The notes below the pieces were generated by a model. The model was not told the DNA's origin. It worked only from the letters and a program-made list of their open reading frames with translations, and ran no database searches. A program made the translations under genes and the position numbers. A stretch of 64,000 nt of DNA from contig JAFABG010000038.1 in NCBI GenBank assembly GCA_023426145.1, positions 1-64,000 on the forward strand. The letters run 5' to 3'. Within the stretch, counting starts at the first letter, position 1. Each line of letters starts with the position of its first letter. The DNA is from Bacteroidota bacterium (GTDB lineage Bacteria > Bacteroidota > Bacteroidia > Bacteroidales > Bacteroidaceae). Shown here in pieces: positions 49,555 through 60,100 of the stretch.

Positions 49555-50691
49555 TTAAAGATTTTCTAAATACCGAACTCTTTCACAAGCAGCAAGAAGA
49601 AAAGCTCCGACTCCAAAATTAGCTGTAGAATTAGCGTCTACTACTTGCCCAGGAATCGCTCTCTCACCAATTGGTTGTACGTATCCAACCTTTCCGTCAG
49701 GACTTAAAGCAACTGTTAATAGATACTGCCATGCTTTATCTACGATAGGTTGATAGTGATTTGGATCAAGAAGCCCATTATTAATTCCCCATTGTAACCC
49801 ATAAGCAAAGAATGCAGTTCCACTAGTCTCAGGACCTGGTGCATGCTGAGGGTCAAGCATACTACGCGTCCAGTATCCTTCAGACTGTTGGCAATCTGCT
49901 ACAGATTTAGCCAAAGTACAAAATCTCTTTTCATATTTTGGGCGATAAACATCGGTTTGGGGAAGATCTTTTAGGATTTTAGCAAAGCCTGCTAACACCC
50001 ATCCATCACCTCTAGCCCAGAAATCTTTTTTGCCGTTTACGCTTTTGTGTTTGGGATATACATATTTTGCATCCCTATAATAAAGTCCGTCTTCTTCATC
50101 ATACATAATACTATCAGCAAAAGATAAATATTCATGAAGTTTTTCTAGATAAAGAGGATTCTTCGTTATATTATATAGTTTTGTCATTACAGGCATTACC
50201 ATATACAACCCATCAGCCCACCACCAGTAATCATTATTAGGAGTACTCATCTGATATTCCATCACTTCACGAGCACGGGCAATCTTGTTCGTATCAGGTT
50301 CTAATTTATATAAATCGGCATAGGTTTGAAAACAAATTTGGTAATCGCCAAACAAAACATAATCATCCGTTTCCCCATAACTATATTTCCAATTCGCCTT
50401 TAGATCAGATTTAGCCCCTTTCCACTGGTTATGCTCTGCCCAGTCTTTCGAGTATTGAAGATATTCCTGTTTATGAGTTAGTAAATAAGCCTCCATATTT
50501 CCTGTATGATAAGCTGCATTATCCCAAAAAGCTCTGCCCTGTTCAGGATGATTAGCCTGCCAATATTCATTCACTTTATGAATAATTTCAATGACCTCTT
50601 CTGAAGAGGCATTCTTTTTCTCCTTACAACCTGCACATAAACTACTACATAAAAAAAACGCAGATAAAAAAGCGACATATAAGTTCTTCAT
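49555..50691 (-). CDS. GH105-type unsaturated uronyl hydrolase (lipoprotein)
   Basis: GH105/GH88 enzymes remove the 4,5-unsaturated uronic acid left by polysaccharide lyases. The 378-residue protein has a probable lipobox CAGC (Cys22). The (alpha/alpha)6-barrel carries the catalytic aspartate in WWWADGLYMVMPVM (Asp160), ARGDGWVLAG (about 226-235), and ETSGTAFFAYGL (about 294-305). In B. thetaiotaomicron, BT3687 has the same place beside BT3686, as I recall. It lies 4 bp after the BNR gene, so the lyase and the hydrolase for its product are made together. Confidence 0.88.
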   Translation of the reverse strand: MKNLYVAFLSAFFLCSSLCAGCKEKKNASSEEVIEIIHKVNEYWQANHPEQGRAFWDNAAYHTGNMEAYLLTHKQEYLQYSKDWAEHNQWKGAKSDLKANWKYSYGETDDYVLFGDYQICFQTYADLYKLEPDTNKIARAREVMEYQMSTPNNDYWWWADGLYMVMPVMTKLYNITKNPLYLEKLHEYLSFADSIMYDEEDGLYYRDAKYVYPKHKSVNGKKDFWARGDGWVLAGFAKILKDLPQTDVYRPKYEKRFCTLAKSVADCQQSEGYWTRSMLDPQHAPGPETSGTAFFAYGLQWGINNGLLDPNHYQPIVDKAWQYLLTVALSPDGKVGYVQPIGERAIPGQVVDANSTANFGVGAFLLAACERVRYLENL

Positions 50692-50695
50692 TTCT

Positions 50696-52027
50696 CTATT
50701 TATTTGTGTTCAAATCAGTTTCTAAGACATAGATCATCTGTGGCGCTATTTCTGCAACACGTTCTCCATCTCCTTGACGAGTATGTTGAACGAAAAGATG
50801 TAATTTTCTTTTTTTCTTCCAAAGTTCTGTGTCATGTGAAGGTTCCCAAGCATCCACAGGAAAATCCGTAAGATCGGTAATCTTCCATTCTTTCATATTT
50901 ATATCGGAGGTATAAGCCATTGAAACTCTACTCCCTCTTTCTTCATCACGAAAAATATAATATATATTTTGATCATCCACCACAATACGTGGACGAGCAA
51001 TAGGAATCATCTTAGTACCTCCTCCTTGCAGCGAAAAAGAAGTTTTGCGTTCGCCAACCTGACTTTGATGCCATTCTTTCCCATCATTCCATACCATACG
51101 ATACTGTGGAACATTACTATTCGAGCTACGCCAATAGGTTGCAATATATGGATTGCCTTTTGCGTCGGCACTCATACTAGTTTGATTAATTAATTCACTA
51201 TTCTGAGGTATTCGACAAGCGTACTCTGCATTCGCCAAAGTTATAGGAAGAGTGTACTTCTGTCCATTAGATTTATACCAAGTTACCCCGTTATCAAAAG
51301 AACGCGCATAACAAAGATCGTGATTAGTCTCCACTTGCCAAGTTTCACGCCAAACCCAAGAAAGATGAATCGTACCTCTTTCATCTACATACAGTTGCCA
51401 ATAAGCATTTCGTTTATTTTCTCCGTCAATCAATACATCTTGAACTCGAACCCATTTATGCTCTTTCAACGAATACCTATTCATGACCATATTGCCTTGG
51501 CCAGAGGAGCCTGAACGATAAATAAACAATAAGTCTCCACCGGACAATGAATAAAACTCAGGATATGTCACGTTCCCCTCATCAATGCCAGTCATAGGAA
51601 TCTTGCTTCCTAAGTGCAATGAACCCGGTGCAACACTCATACAGTAATTCAAGGGGTGTCCATGATGATCAAAAGCTATATGTAAATACCCATCACCATC
51701 AATCATCATGCTGATCACATTATGTGCATCCTTAACGTTACCCACATATTGAGTACGTGATATAATCCACTTTCTATTACCAAGTTTACGCTTGCCAAGT
51801 GTCAAGTACCCCTCATTGTCATAATAACTAATATACTGATAACCATTGTGTGTAACTAATGAGCTATTTCGAAAAACTGTCGTGTTAACAGAAGTACGAC
51901 TGTATCCTTTGGCTACTTCTATCAATTTATGCTGAGCAAAGCTCAATGTCGGAATAGACATTAGAAAGATAATCAGTAGCAAAGTTTGCTTTAATGTTTG
52001 AAGTTTACGTATACAAAAGGATCTCAT
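50696..52027 (-). CDS. BNR beta-propeller enzyme, BT3686-like (rhamnose-glucuronate releasing)
   Basis: A 443-residue secreted protein with a signal peptide ending LSFAQ (about 32) and a seven-bladed BNR_4-type propeller. The closest known relatives I can name are BT3686, which removes L-rhamnose capping glucuronate on arabinogalactan proteins (first classed GH145, later PL42), and ulvan lyases of PL24/PL25. SSLVTHNGYQYISYYD carries His60, a candidate for the catalytic histidine called His48 in BT3686. HIAFDHHGHPLNY (about 116-128) and LFIYRSGSSGQGN (about 167-179) resemble the ulvan-lyase face. It is cotranscribed with GH105 and has its own promoter. Confidence 0.75.
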   Translation of the reverse strand: MRSFCIRKLQTLKQTLLLIIFLMSIPTLSFAQHKLIEVAKGYSRTSVNTTVFRNSSLVTHNGYQYISYYDNEGYLTLGKRKLGNRKWIISRTQYVGNVKDAHNVISMMIDGDGYLHIAFDHHGHPLNYCMSVAPGSLHLGSKIPMTGIDEGNVTYPEFYSLSGGDLLFIYRSGSSGQGNMVMNRYSLKEHKWVRVQDVLIDGENKRNAYWQLYVDERGTIHLSWVWRETWQVETNHDLCYARSFDNGVTWYKSNGQKYTLPITLANAEYACRIPQNSELINQTSMSADAKGNPYIATYWRSSNSNVPQYRMVWNDGKEWHQSQVGERKTSFSLQGGGTKMIPIARPRIVVDDQNIYYIFRDEERGSRVSMAYTSDINMKEWKITDLTDFPVDAWEPSHDTELWKKKRKLHLFVQHTRQGDGERVAEIAPQMIYVLETDLNTNK

Positions 52028-52070
52028 ATGTTTTACAAAGTATTATTAATCACTACAATTGACTCGCTTG

Positions 52071-52125
52071 CAAAGATACTCCATATCATTATAAAAAGGG
52101 TTCAATTATTCGTCAAAAAAGGGTT
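52071..52125 (-). promoter_or_regulatory. Promoter of the BNR-GH105 pair with direct repeats
   Basis: The -7 box TATCTTTG is the complement of 52071-52078. Upstream on the minus strand, AACCCTTTTT occurs twice (complement of 52093-52102 and 52116-52125), 23 bp apart, the nearer copy at the -33 position. Such direct repeats could bind the locus regulator; this is inferred. Confidence 0.5.
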
Positions 52126-52176
52126 ATGTTTTGATCATTTCAATTAAAAACAGAACTAATTTACAGCATTTTACAC

Positions 52177-54069
52177 CTATAAGTTCCACTTATCTACCCA
52201 TTTTATAATAGGAGCTCCACTTTCACTAAATTGAATAGGCAACCAAATATAACGTGAATCCGAAAGATTCTTCGGACGCCAAATATCAGCCATAAAAATG
52301 AATTGATTCTTATCTGGAATTGGCAAGATAAACGAACTTTGTCCACCAAACGTTTTTTCCGCACCTCTACCTACGCATGGATTAGCTAGTTGTTTCCATT
52401 CACCAAAAATAGATTTGGCTGTCAGTAAACGTGCTTTATTCGGCTCCCATCCCGTACATCCAGAGGTAATCATCCAATAAACCCCATTTTTCTTAAATAG
52501 AGCAGGAGCTTCATTGTGTCCACCAGGAAATATACGGATATATTTACCTGTATGGCAGGTATAATCACTATCCAATTCTGCGATTTGTAGCGTCAGGTTA
52601 TCTTCGGATGAATAGATATGATAAGCCCTTCCATCCTCATCCACAAATAAAGTCATATCACGAGACATTTGTCCATCTTCAAAATCTCTTTTCACGAACA
52701 TCCCTCTGGCTATAGCTTGATACCATTTGGGAGTCCACCACTCCTTGTAAGCTTCAACATTCCAACTTTTTTCCCGTTCATCCTGACTCATGTTCAAAGG
52801 ATAAACAGTAGGGTTCACTCTACCAGAACGGATAAAATGATAAGGTCCGGTAGGTGACTCACTTACAGCAACAGCAGCTCGAGCAGATCCATAGCCCTGT
52901 CCTTTCAGTTCTAAATGGAACCACATCACAAATCTCTTAGTCTTCTCATTATATATAACTTTGGGACGTTCCATGATGCAACCTTGCTCTATGTCACTCC
53001 CCTTCTCATAAGAAACGGGTAACACAATACCTTCAGCTTTCCAATGGCATAAATCTGAAGAAGAATAACAATTAATACCTTTTTCGGTAACAAAGCCTGT
53101 ATCAGGACGATGCTCACCGAACCAATAATATTTTCCCTGATAGAAAAGTATTCCCCCACCATGTGCGTTAATAACATTTCCATCAGTATCTCTCCACACT
53201 TTACCCGAAGATATACTTTTTGCTCTCTGGTAAACTCTCACATAATCTATTTCATACTTCATTGGTAAAGCTGCCTCATCAATGAGACCACCGTTAATTC
53301 CACCAATAGCCAAATTAAGTAGAAAGTACAACGGTTGATTAAAAGGATTTGTACCTTTGCCAATACTTCCATTAATAGTACTGTTCAGAGGTATCTCATT
53401 TTGTAATTCATCATCTAAATAAAGTTTTATAGCCTCATCATCCCAATCCATACGCCAAATATGAAATTTACTTGCCCATTGCGAATCTTTGTCAGTAAAA
53501 TGTGAATAGGGTGTAGCTTTGCTATTCCATTTCGCATGCCATTGCCTATCAGTTCCCCAAGCGGCATTAGCTAAGAGGTGCGGAACGCCTTTAATATGGT
53601 AATACTCCATGATATCTACTTCACCACATGAGGGCCATTCCATGTGACTTCCCAACATCCAAATAGCAGGCCAAGCTCCTTTAGATACAGGAATACGTGC
53701 TTTTATTTCAAACCGGCCATACAAGAACTCTTTCTTTCCAGCAGTAGTTACAGAAGCAGAAGTATAATCAATATATTCCCTATTCTTTCGCCAATCACTA
53801 CTACCGAGCACAAACAAGGGATTTTTACGGTTTCTTTCTTTACGAGCTTCTATGACCAATAACCCATTTTTGCAAATTGCATTTTCAGGCTGATACCATT
53901 GAGCTTCTTCATTGCGTACATATCCTTGTTCAAAGTTCCATACAGAAGAATTCAAAGAACCATCAGTGTCAAATTCTTCACTCCAAACCAATCGCCATTC
54001 GCTTTGGGCAAAAGAATATAAGGGTAGTGATAACCCTAAAATTAAAAATGCAATCTTTATTACTTTCAT
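52177..54069 (-). CDS. GH16-GH43 fusion enzyme (galactanase type)
   Basis: A 630-residue secreted enzyme with two catalytic modules. Residues about 24-280 are GH16 with CGEVDIMEYY (nucleophile Glu150, acid/base Glu155). Residues about 290-630 are GH43, starting KVWRDTDGNVINAHGGGILF and containing MERPKVIYNEKTKRFVMWFHLE, most like subfamily 24 exo-beta-1,3-galactanases. The signal peptide ends YSFAQ with no lipobox, so it is probably periplasmic. With the BNR and GH105 genes it fits breakdown of a beta-1,3-galactan backbone (arabinogalactan). A hairpin separates it from the upstream lipoprotein gene. Confidence 0.87.
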   Translation of the reverse strand: MKVIKIAFLILGLSLPLYSFAQSEWRLVWSEEFDTDGSLNSSVWNFEQGYVRNEEAQWYQPENAICKNGLLVIEARKERNRKNPLFVLGSSDWRKNREYIDYTSASVTTAGKKEFLYGRFEIKARIPVSKGAWPAIWMLGSHMEWPSCGEVDIMEYYHIKGVPHLLANAAWGTDRQWHAKWNSKATPYSHFTDKDSQWASKFHIWRMDWDDEAIKLYLDDELQNEIPLNSTINGSIGKGTNPFNQPLYFLLNLAIGGINGGLIDEAALPMKYEIDYVRVYQRAKSISSGKVWRDTDGNVINAHGGGILFYQGKYYWFGEHRPDTGFVTEKGINCYSSSDLCHWKAEGIVLPVSYEKGSDIEQGCIMERPKVIYNEKTKRFVMWFHLELKGQGYGSARAAVAVSESPTGPYHFIRSGRVNPTVYPLNMSQDEREKSWNVEAYKEWWTPKWYQAIARGMFVKRDFEDGQMSRDMTLFVDEDGRAYHIYSSEDNLTLQIAELDSDYTCHTGKYIRIFPGGHNEAPALFKKNGVYWMITSGCTGWEPNKARLLTAKSIFGEWKQLANPCVGRGAEKTFGGQSSFILPIPDKNQFIFMADIWRPKNLSDSRYIWLPIQFSESGAPIIKWVDKWNL

Positions 54070-54119
54070 ACAAACATATTTTTTCTACAACTTGAGAACA
54101 CAAGAAGTCCTATAATCAA

Positions 54120-54156
54120 ATGCAGGAGACAAGTTCAGTTTTCTCACCTCCTGCAT
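54120..54156 (-). other. Intercistronic hairpin before the GH16-GH43 gene
   Basis: ATGCAGGAG (54120-54128) pairs with CTCCTGCAT (54148-54156), with a 19-nt loop. On the minus strand only TTTGATT follows, so it is a weak terminator at most and may instead stabilise or attenuate the message. Confidence 0.55.
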
Positions 54157-54182
54157 AACGACCTATATAAAACACCTATCAA

Positions 54183-55070
54183 CTACTTCGCCATCGTACC
54201 TCTCAGGCGGTATCTCTTTCCACCAAATTCATAATCATAACAAAATGTAAATGTATCATCCTTAAAACTAACAGTTCCGTTTGATACAGGTAGGTTTTTC
54301 CAGCTCGACACAATAAATGTTCCATCTGATTGTCGAGTAAACGTCACACCATTATTATCTATTGAATTAAAGTAGTTTTCATTTGTTATACTTCCCGTCG
54401 CTATAAGATCTGCATTCTGGGTCACATTAAAGAATCGAACTTGATCCTTATTAACAGCTTTCAACATACGTTGCATATTAATTGAAGATGGTGTCAATTC
54501 CTCATCATTACTATTCAAGGTGTATCTTATGGCAACCATTTGATAAGTTCCTGAAAAGTCATTAGTTAAGTTTAAATTCATTATAAGAACTGTATCCTTA
54601 GGATTCATCGAATAGTCGGATATAGATTCAATTTTAAAAGTTAATGCATACAGTTTATCACAATCAAGTCCAGACGTTTGAACAGTGAACGGTAATCGAC
54701 TGTATACTTCGCCTGCTTTGATACTAGTTTGCATAGATGGAAAAGTACAAAATTCATCATCCAACTTTTGATATTTTAAAGGAGCATCAATCATATATTT
54801 ATTATTGTACCAGTCAATAATAGCATCATTATGAGTCAGTAATACATCCACATTCCGATCTATATTTTGACTTCCCCCCGTAGCAACAGCAACGTAAGCA
54901 CCTTGCTCTTCATCGCTATATGCCACATCAAATTTCTGGACCACCTCGTAGGCACCAACAATATAAACTTGTTTGAAGTATTGTTCACCATCCAAAGGAC
55001 TCTCTTTACTGCAGGAAACTAATATTCCTGCAAATAAGCCTAGCATATAAATTATTCTAATTATTTTCAT
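54183..55070 (-). CDS. DUF1735-domain surface lipoprotein (candidate glycan-binding)
   Basis: A 295-residue lipoprotein with lipobox VSC (Cys20) followed by SKES. The N-terminal region (VYIVGAYEVVQKFDVAYSDEEQGAYVAVATGGSQNIDRNVDVLL, stretches about 36-78) has the pattern of the BT_3987-like/DUF1735 domain. The C-terminal part, FSGTYQMVAIRYTLN to YRLRGTMAK, is like the DUF4361 type. Proteins at this place in such loci (after SusC and SusD) are usually surface glycan-binding proteins; there is no catalytic motif. It follows the susD-like gene by 21 bp. Confidence 0.8.
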   Translation of the reverse strand: MKIIRIIYMLGLFAGILVSCSKESPLDGEQYFKQVYIVGAYEVVQKFDVAYSDEEQGAYVAVATGGSQNIDRNVDVLLTHNDAIIDWYNNKYMIDAPLKYQKLDDEFCTFPSMQTSIKAGEVYSRLPFTVQTSGLDCDKLYALTFKIESISDYSMNPKDTVLIMNLNLTNDFSGTYQMVAIRYTLNSNDEELTPSSINMQRMLKAVNKDQVRFFNVTQNADLIATGSITNENYFNSIDNNGVTFTRQSDGTFIVSSWKNLPVSNGTVSFKDDTFTFCYDYEFGGKRYRLRGTMAK

Positions 55071-55091
55071 ATCATTTTTTAATTATAAAGA

Positions 55092-57116
55092 TTATTTCCA
55101 TTCAGGATTCTGCACAAGGTTCTTATTTTTATCCAATACACTTTTAGGAATAGGATAGAAATAATGCTTGTAAGAGAATGAACGTCGCGTCAATTTATCA
55201 TTAAGTATAGTAGTTGTGTAGAATTTCTGACGTTCGTTACTTCTAGCCTTAACATTACAACCAGAGATCGGGCGATTATATGCTTCCATAGCATCTCCCC
55301 AACGACGTAAATCATGATAACGACGTCCTTCACAAGCAAACTCAATTCTTCGTTCATGCTTAATCAAATCCCGAACTTTATTTCTATCGGCAGCAATAGC
55401 TTCGGTTATTCCCGGTAAACCAGCACGATGACGAATCAAATTGAAATACTTCACGATGTCAGCTGTATTATATTTCACTGTCACCTGGCTACCGTTTGGC
55501 AACTCTAATGTGTAAGGTTCTTGCAGTTCATTAATAGCCTCCACATAGTTCAATAATGTTTCTGCGTATCTAAAAATAGGGAAGAATTTAACTTTCACTG
55601 TGCCTTTTTTCATTTCATCTTCCAAATGTCTATATTTAACACAAGTATAGCCTGTACGATTATAATCTTCAGGATGGTCGGGATTAGCTGAGGCATATCC
55701 ATCGGAATAATAAGTCACCTCAATATTTTTATATTGATTTTCTGCTGTAGATGTTCCAGGCCAAAATGAATGGCAAAAACCAACTGTTGCATAGAAACGA
55801 GGTTCCCGATTATCATACATCCTAGCTGTATTTGCCAATAGAGTAAATCCTGAAAAGGTTTGGTTGCTACCACCTATTCTTTCAAAATTAGTACTAGCAT
55901 CTGGATAAGGATAGTCTTGACTAGATTCATTGATATCCTGTCCGTCAACCATCTGATAAGCATCTATCAAATCTTGCACTAGATTCAAGCCATTCCATCC
56001 TCCTAATTTAAAAGGTGCCGCAGCAACCCAAGGTGCATCACCTGAGGGCATCTGGCAAGAATAAATAAACTCAGGATTAATCATCACTGGAATCTCACCA
56101 CTGAACGTATACGTCAAGGATCGATAATGATCAATACCAGCAGCCCCCTTAGGGTAATTTTCATAATAATCAGGATCTATTGTTTTAATAAAGTCTTCAT
56201 TAGTGGGCAGATCCTTACTGTCAACTTCTTTAGGAGTAAAATAGAGTTCAAACTTATTAGAATCAATAATGTATTTCGAATATGCAGCGGATAGTCCCCA
56301 CTTTGAATTATCATTTTCTTGTGAAATAAAGTTTGCACCATCACTACTCCGTTTCCAGTCAGCATAGAATTTATTGCCATTGTACCATGGACTTGCAGCA
56401 TACAATGTAATTCGCGATAAAGTAGCAAAAGCAGCCCATTGGGTGGGAAGGGTTACAACTGCAGAACTTTCCACTTCTAAAGGAAGAAACTGGATAGCAA
56501 GTGTCATCCATTTACGGATTTCCAAAATACATTCATCATAAGTACCTCGTTCCAATGACATTTCAGCCACTGGTACATCTACATTAAATGGCGTTTCCGG
56601 CACAATAGGTATAGGGCCATATTGTAACATTAGCAAATAATAATAATACCCCACTAGAAAATAGCACCGTCCCATTAACTCACGGCGTTCGATGTCTGTC
56701 ACATCTGGAACTTCATTTATTCTTGATAAAGCAGTCAATGCCATACGAATACCCTGATAATAATTCGGATAATTATTATAATAACCATCATAAGGAGTAA
56801 TTTCATCCAACAAGAACTTCATCCCATAATGCTGCCCATCGTTCCATGACATAAAATTCTCATCAGAAGCTATTTGGAAAGGTGTTGACGAGTTTGACCA
56901 AAGTTTACCTTCATTAGGTATATATTGTGCTGCCCCATTAATATACTGATCTAACAACTGTTTGCGAGAAAAAACAGAATCAAGAAAAGTCATTTGGTCA
57001 ATATACTCATCAACATCAAGATAATCTCCACAAGATTGTAGACCAATAGTTATACCGCAGACCATGGACAGTAATAAAGTCTTTATAATATTCATTTCCT
57101 TTTTCATAATAATCAT
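55092..57116 (-). CDS. SusD-like glycan-binding lipoprotein
   Basis: A 674-residue SusD/RagB-family lipoprotein that would cap the adjacent SusC-like transporter. It has lipobox LQSC (Cys29), the N-terminal YLDVDEYIDQMTFLD start, the helical TPR-like core (for example RCYFLVGYYYYLLMLQYGPIPIV), and the C-terminal signature ERRIEFACEGRRYHDLRRWGDA. It is longer than SusD (551), giving room for extra loops. Three in-frame ATGs (57116, 57107, 57095) begin 3-24 bp after the susC-like stop; the true start is uncertain. It pairs with the SusC-like gene and is not a starch protein. Confidence 0.93.
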   Translation of the reverse strand: MIIMKKEMNIIKTLLLSMVCGITIGLQSCGDYLDVDEYIDQMTFLDSVFSRKQLLDQYINGAAQYIPNEGKLWSNSSTPFQIASDENFMSWNDGQHYGMKFLLDEITPYDGYYNNYPNYYQGIRMALTALSRINEVPDVTDIERRELMGRCYFLVGYYYYLLMLQYGPIPIVPETPFNVDVPVAEMSLERGTYDECILEIRKWMTLAIQFLPLEVESSAVVTLPTQWAAFATLSRITLYAASPWYNGNKFYADWKRSSDGANFISQENDNSKWGLSAAYSKYIIDSNKFELYFTPKEVDSKDLPTNEDFIKTIDPDYYENYPKGAAGIDHYRSLTYTFSGEIPVMINPEFIYSCQMPSGDAPWVAAAPFKLGGWNGLNLVQDLIDAYQMVDGQDINESSQDYPYPDASTNFERIGGSNQTFSGFTLLANTARMYDNREPRFYATVGFCHSFWPGTSTAENQYKNIEVTYYSDGYASANPDHPEDYNRTGYTCVKYRHLEDEMKKGTVKVKFFPIFRYAETLLNYVEAINELQEPYTLELPNGSQVTVKYNTADIVKYFNLIRHRAGLPGITEAIAADRNKVRDLIKHERRIEFACEGRRYHDLRRWGDAMEAYNRPISGCNVKARSNERQKFYTTTILNDKLTRRSFSYKHYFYPIPKSVLDKNKNLVQNPEWK

Positions 57117-57119
57117 TCT

Positions 57120-60100
57120 TTAGAAGGTTAAATTGAGTTGTAAGGTATACATCCTTTGCAAGGGATATTCTGCTCCATTTTTTGAGGCTTGCGATGGATC
57201 AAAAAGTTTAACCTTATCCCAAACATGGAGATTTTCACCGATCAAACTAATTGTTGCTGATTCAACTCCAACACGAGTCTTCAACCAATTGTTAGTAAAA
57301 CGATAAGAAATATCCACATTTTTCAGTCTGACATATTTCCCATTTGCCAGCCAAAAAGTGGACTGTCGGTTGTTGTTTTTATTTTCACCATAGGTTAACC
57401 GTGGGAATCTCGCATTTGGATTCTCAGCCAATGACTGGTCAATGCCGTTAGCAGCTGCATACTCCTTGGGAATCCAACGATTTGATGGATTTGCAACCAT
57501 TGTTAACAGATTTCCTCTAGATTCATTGGCAAATGGATAATAGCCTAAACCTCCTTGAAAATATTGGACTTTAGATACACCTTCGAACAAGATGCTAACA
57601 CGAAAAGCTTTATAATTCCAGTCGAGTGCGAAACCATATTGGATTAACGGAACGTTAGAATAATCAAGTGGTACAATGTCGTCGTTGTCAATCTTACCAT
57701 CACCATTTACATCCTTATACTTGATATCACCCGGACGATAATTATCCATAAAGGTTTGTTTTGGACTACTTTTGATATCATCTTCATCCTTAAATAATCC
57801 CATAGCTATTAATCCACGTTGAACTCCATAAGGAACTCCTGAATAAGATTGGTAGGGATAGTTCACTCCACTTTGCTCCCAATAAATTACTTCATTTTCT
57901 GCATGTGTAAAATTACCACGTACAGTAAGAGACATGTCCTTATTAAATGTATGTGTATAAGCCAGCGTTCCATCCATACCCCACGATTTCATACTTCCAA
58001 TATTAGCATAAGGAAGTACATTACTTAAGCCGCTCTCATCTGGAATATTGGCACGTTTTTGAAAAATATCCGTTGTCTTAGTGTGAAAGAAGTCGACTGT
58101 CATGTCTACCTTATCTCCAAAGAAACGGGCATCAATTCCAAAATTTGTTTTTGTACTCACTTCCCATTTCAATTTCATTGAACCAGTGCGATTCTCTGAA
58201 ATACCTGTTCCCCAAGTGCTGGAGGCAGAACCTAAGGTTGTCAAATAGGGGAAACGAATATCAACATTCCCTTCTTTCAGACGGTCATTTCCTACACGTC
58301 CCCAAGATGCACGGAATTTCAAGAAGTTATTGAACGGAAGCAGGTTCTTATACCAATCGTACTGTGTTGGTACCCAACCTCCTGAAATAGAAGGGAACCA
58401 TCCATAACGCCGTTCTTTATTAAAATTTTCTGATCCTGTATACCCTAGATTACCCTCTGCAAAATAGGTATCTTTATAAGAATAAGTAGCTCGGAAAGAC
58501 AGTGCTTGATAACGTTTGGGGATACTGACAAGCACCCCGTCTCCCCAATCTACATTTGTTAGCTCTTGTCGATAAAAATGTGCCAATCCCGTTACACGGT
58601 GTACATTATTAAATAAACGCTTATAATTCGCAGCGGCTTCAAAATACAATTCACGACTAGAAGCAGAGCCTTGTGAAGCAGTCATATCTTCTTTATCAAC
58701 TGTACGTATCGTTTTCAAACTACCATCCAAATAACGTCCATCTTTTGGATTAGCATAATATTGTTCGGGGTTCATATGCCTGTCTACCAAATGGGCACCA
58801 TTCATTGAAAATGAGAATAATGCACGTGCCGACAATCCTTTTGTAATCATGCCTAACTCTTGAGATAATCCCACATTTATCTTTGTTGAATATGTTTCAC
58901 TTGTACTATATCCCATATAATTTAGACGTACATAAGGAGATTTATCTTCTAAACTTTCACCATATGCTGGTAATTGTCCGTTAGAATATCTGACTGGAAC
59001 CACGGTAGGAGGAAGATTGGCTTGCGATTCCCAAAGATATTTATTGCTTGATCCTGTTCCTGGGGCATTTTGCTTCTTTATAACTGCCTCCAAATTTAAA
59101 CTCAACATAGTTGTTTTAGTCAAGTCTGCATCAATATTCGTTCGAAAATTATATTTATGATAGTTTACATTAACATCATGCTTACTTACTGATTTATCTT
59201 GCTTAAATAGAGCTTCAGAGTTGAGAATACCGAGGCTCATATAGTAACGAGCACTTTGTCCACCACCTGAGATACTTAAATGATGCTGATTATTAATCAC
59301 ATGATCTTTCAAAATAACATCTCGCCAATCAACATTTGGATACAAATCTGGATCAAGTCCTGTTTTAAATAGTTCTAATTCTGTAGGACTGTAAACTGGA
59401 TCATCTCCACGTACAGAGCGAGCCTCATTGGCTAATGAAGCATATTGATAAGCATCGGTATATTCCGGCATACGAGGTGAATATGAATAAGTAGCATTAG
59501 TTTTAAAACTAACATGTAATTTACCTGCTTTACCGCGTTTGGTAGTAACTACCACTACACCATTAGCTCCTCTAGTACCATAAACAGCTGTAGCCGAAGC
59601 GTCTTTCAAGATGCTAAAGCTTTCAATATCTGCTGGATCAAGATCATTAATATTTCCTTCAATTCCATCTATCAACACTAATGCACTTGAACTAGCTCCA
59701 AATGTACTAATACCACGAATCCAGAATTCTGAAAAATTATTTCCGGGTTCTCCACTACGAGTCACAGCAATAATACCAGGTACACGCCCCCCCAGCATAT
59801 TACTCACAGATACCGCTGGAGCTTGAATGCTTGCTGGATCGACGTTGGTTATAGCACCTACTACAGACACTTTTCTCTGAGTATCACGCCCAACTACTAC
59901 GACCTCATCAAATTCATTAACAGCCTCCTTTAATGCAATTTTCTCTTTCAACTTCGTGACCTCATATTTAATTTCGAGAGTCACATACCCTATATAAGAA
60001 TATATGAGCGTACTCCCAGCAGGAATACTTGTTAGCTTAAAACGTCCATCAAAATCTGTTACGACCCCTATTCCCTGTTTTCCTTTCACTTGAACAGATA

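Noticed and set aside
54071..54078. TATGTTTG just before the GH16-GH43 gene as a promoter
   Set aside because: It lies only 1 bp from the start codon, so transcription would begin inside the gene.
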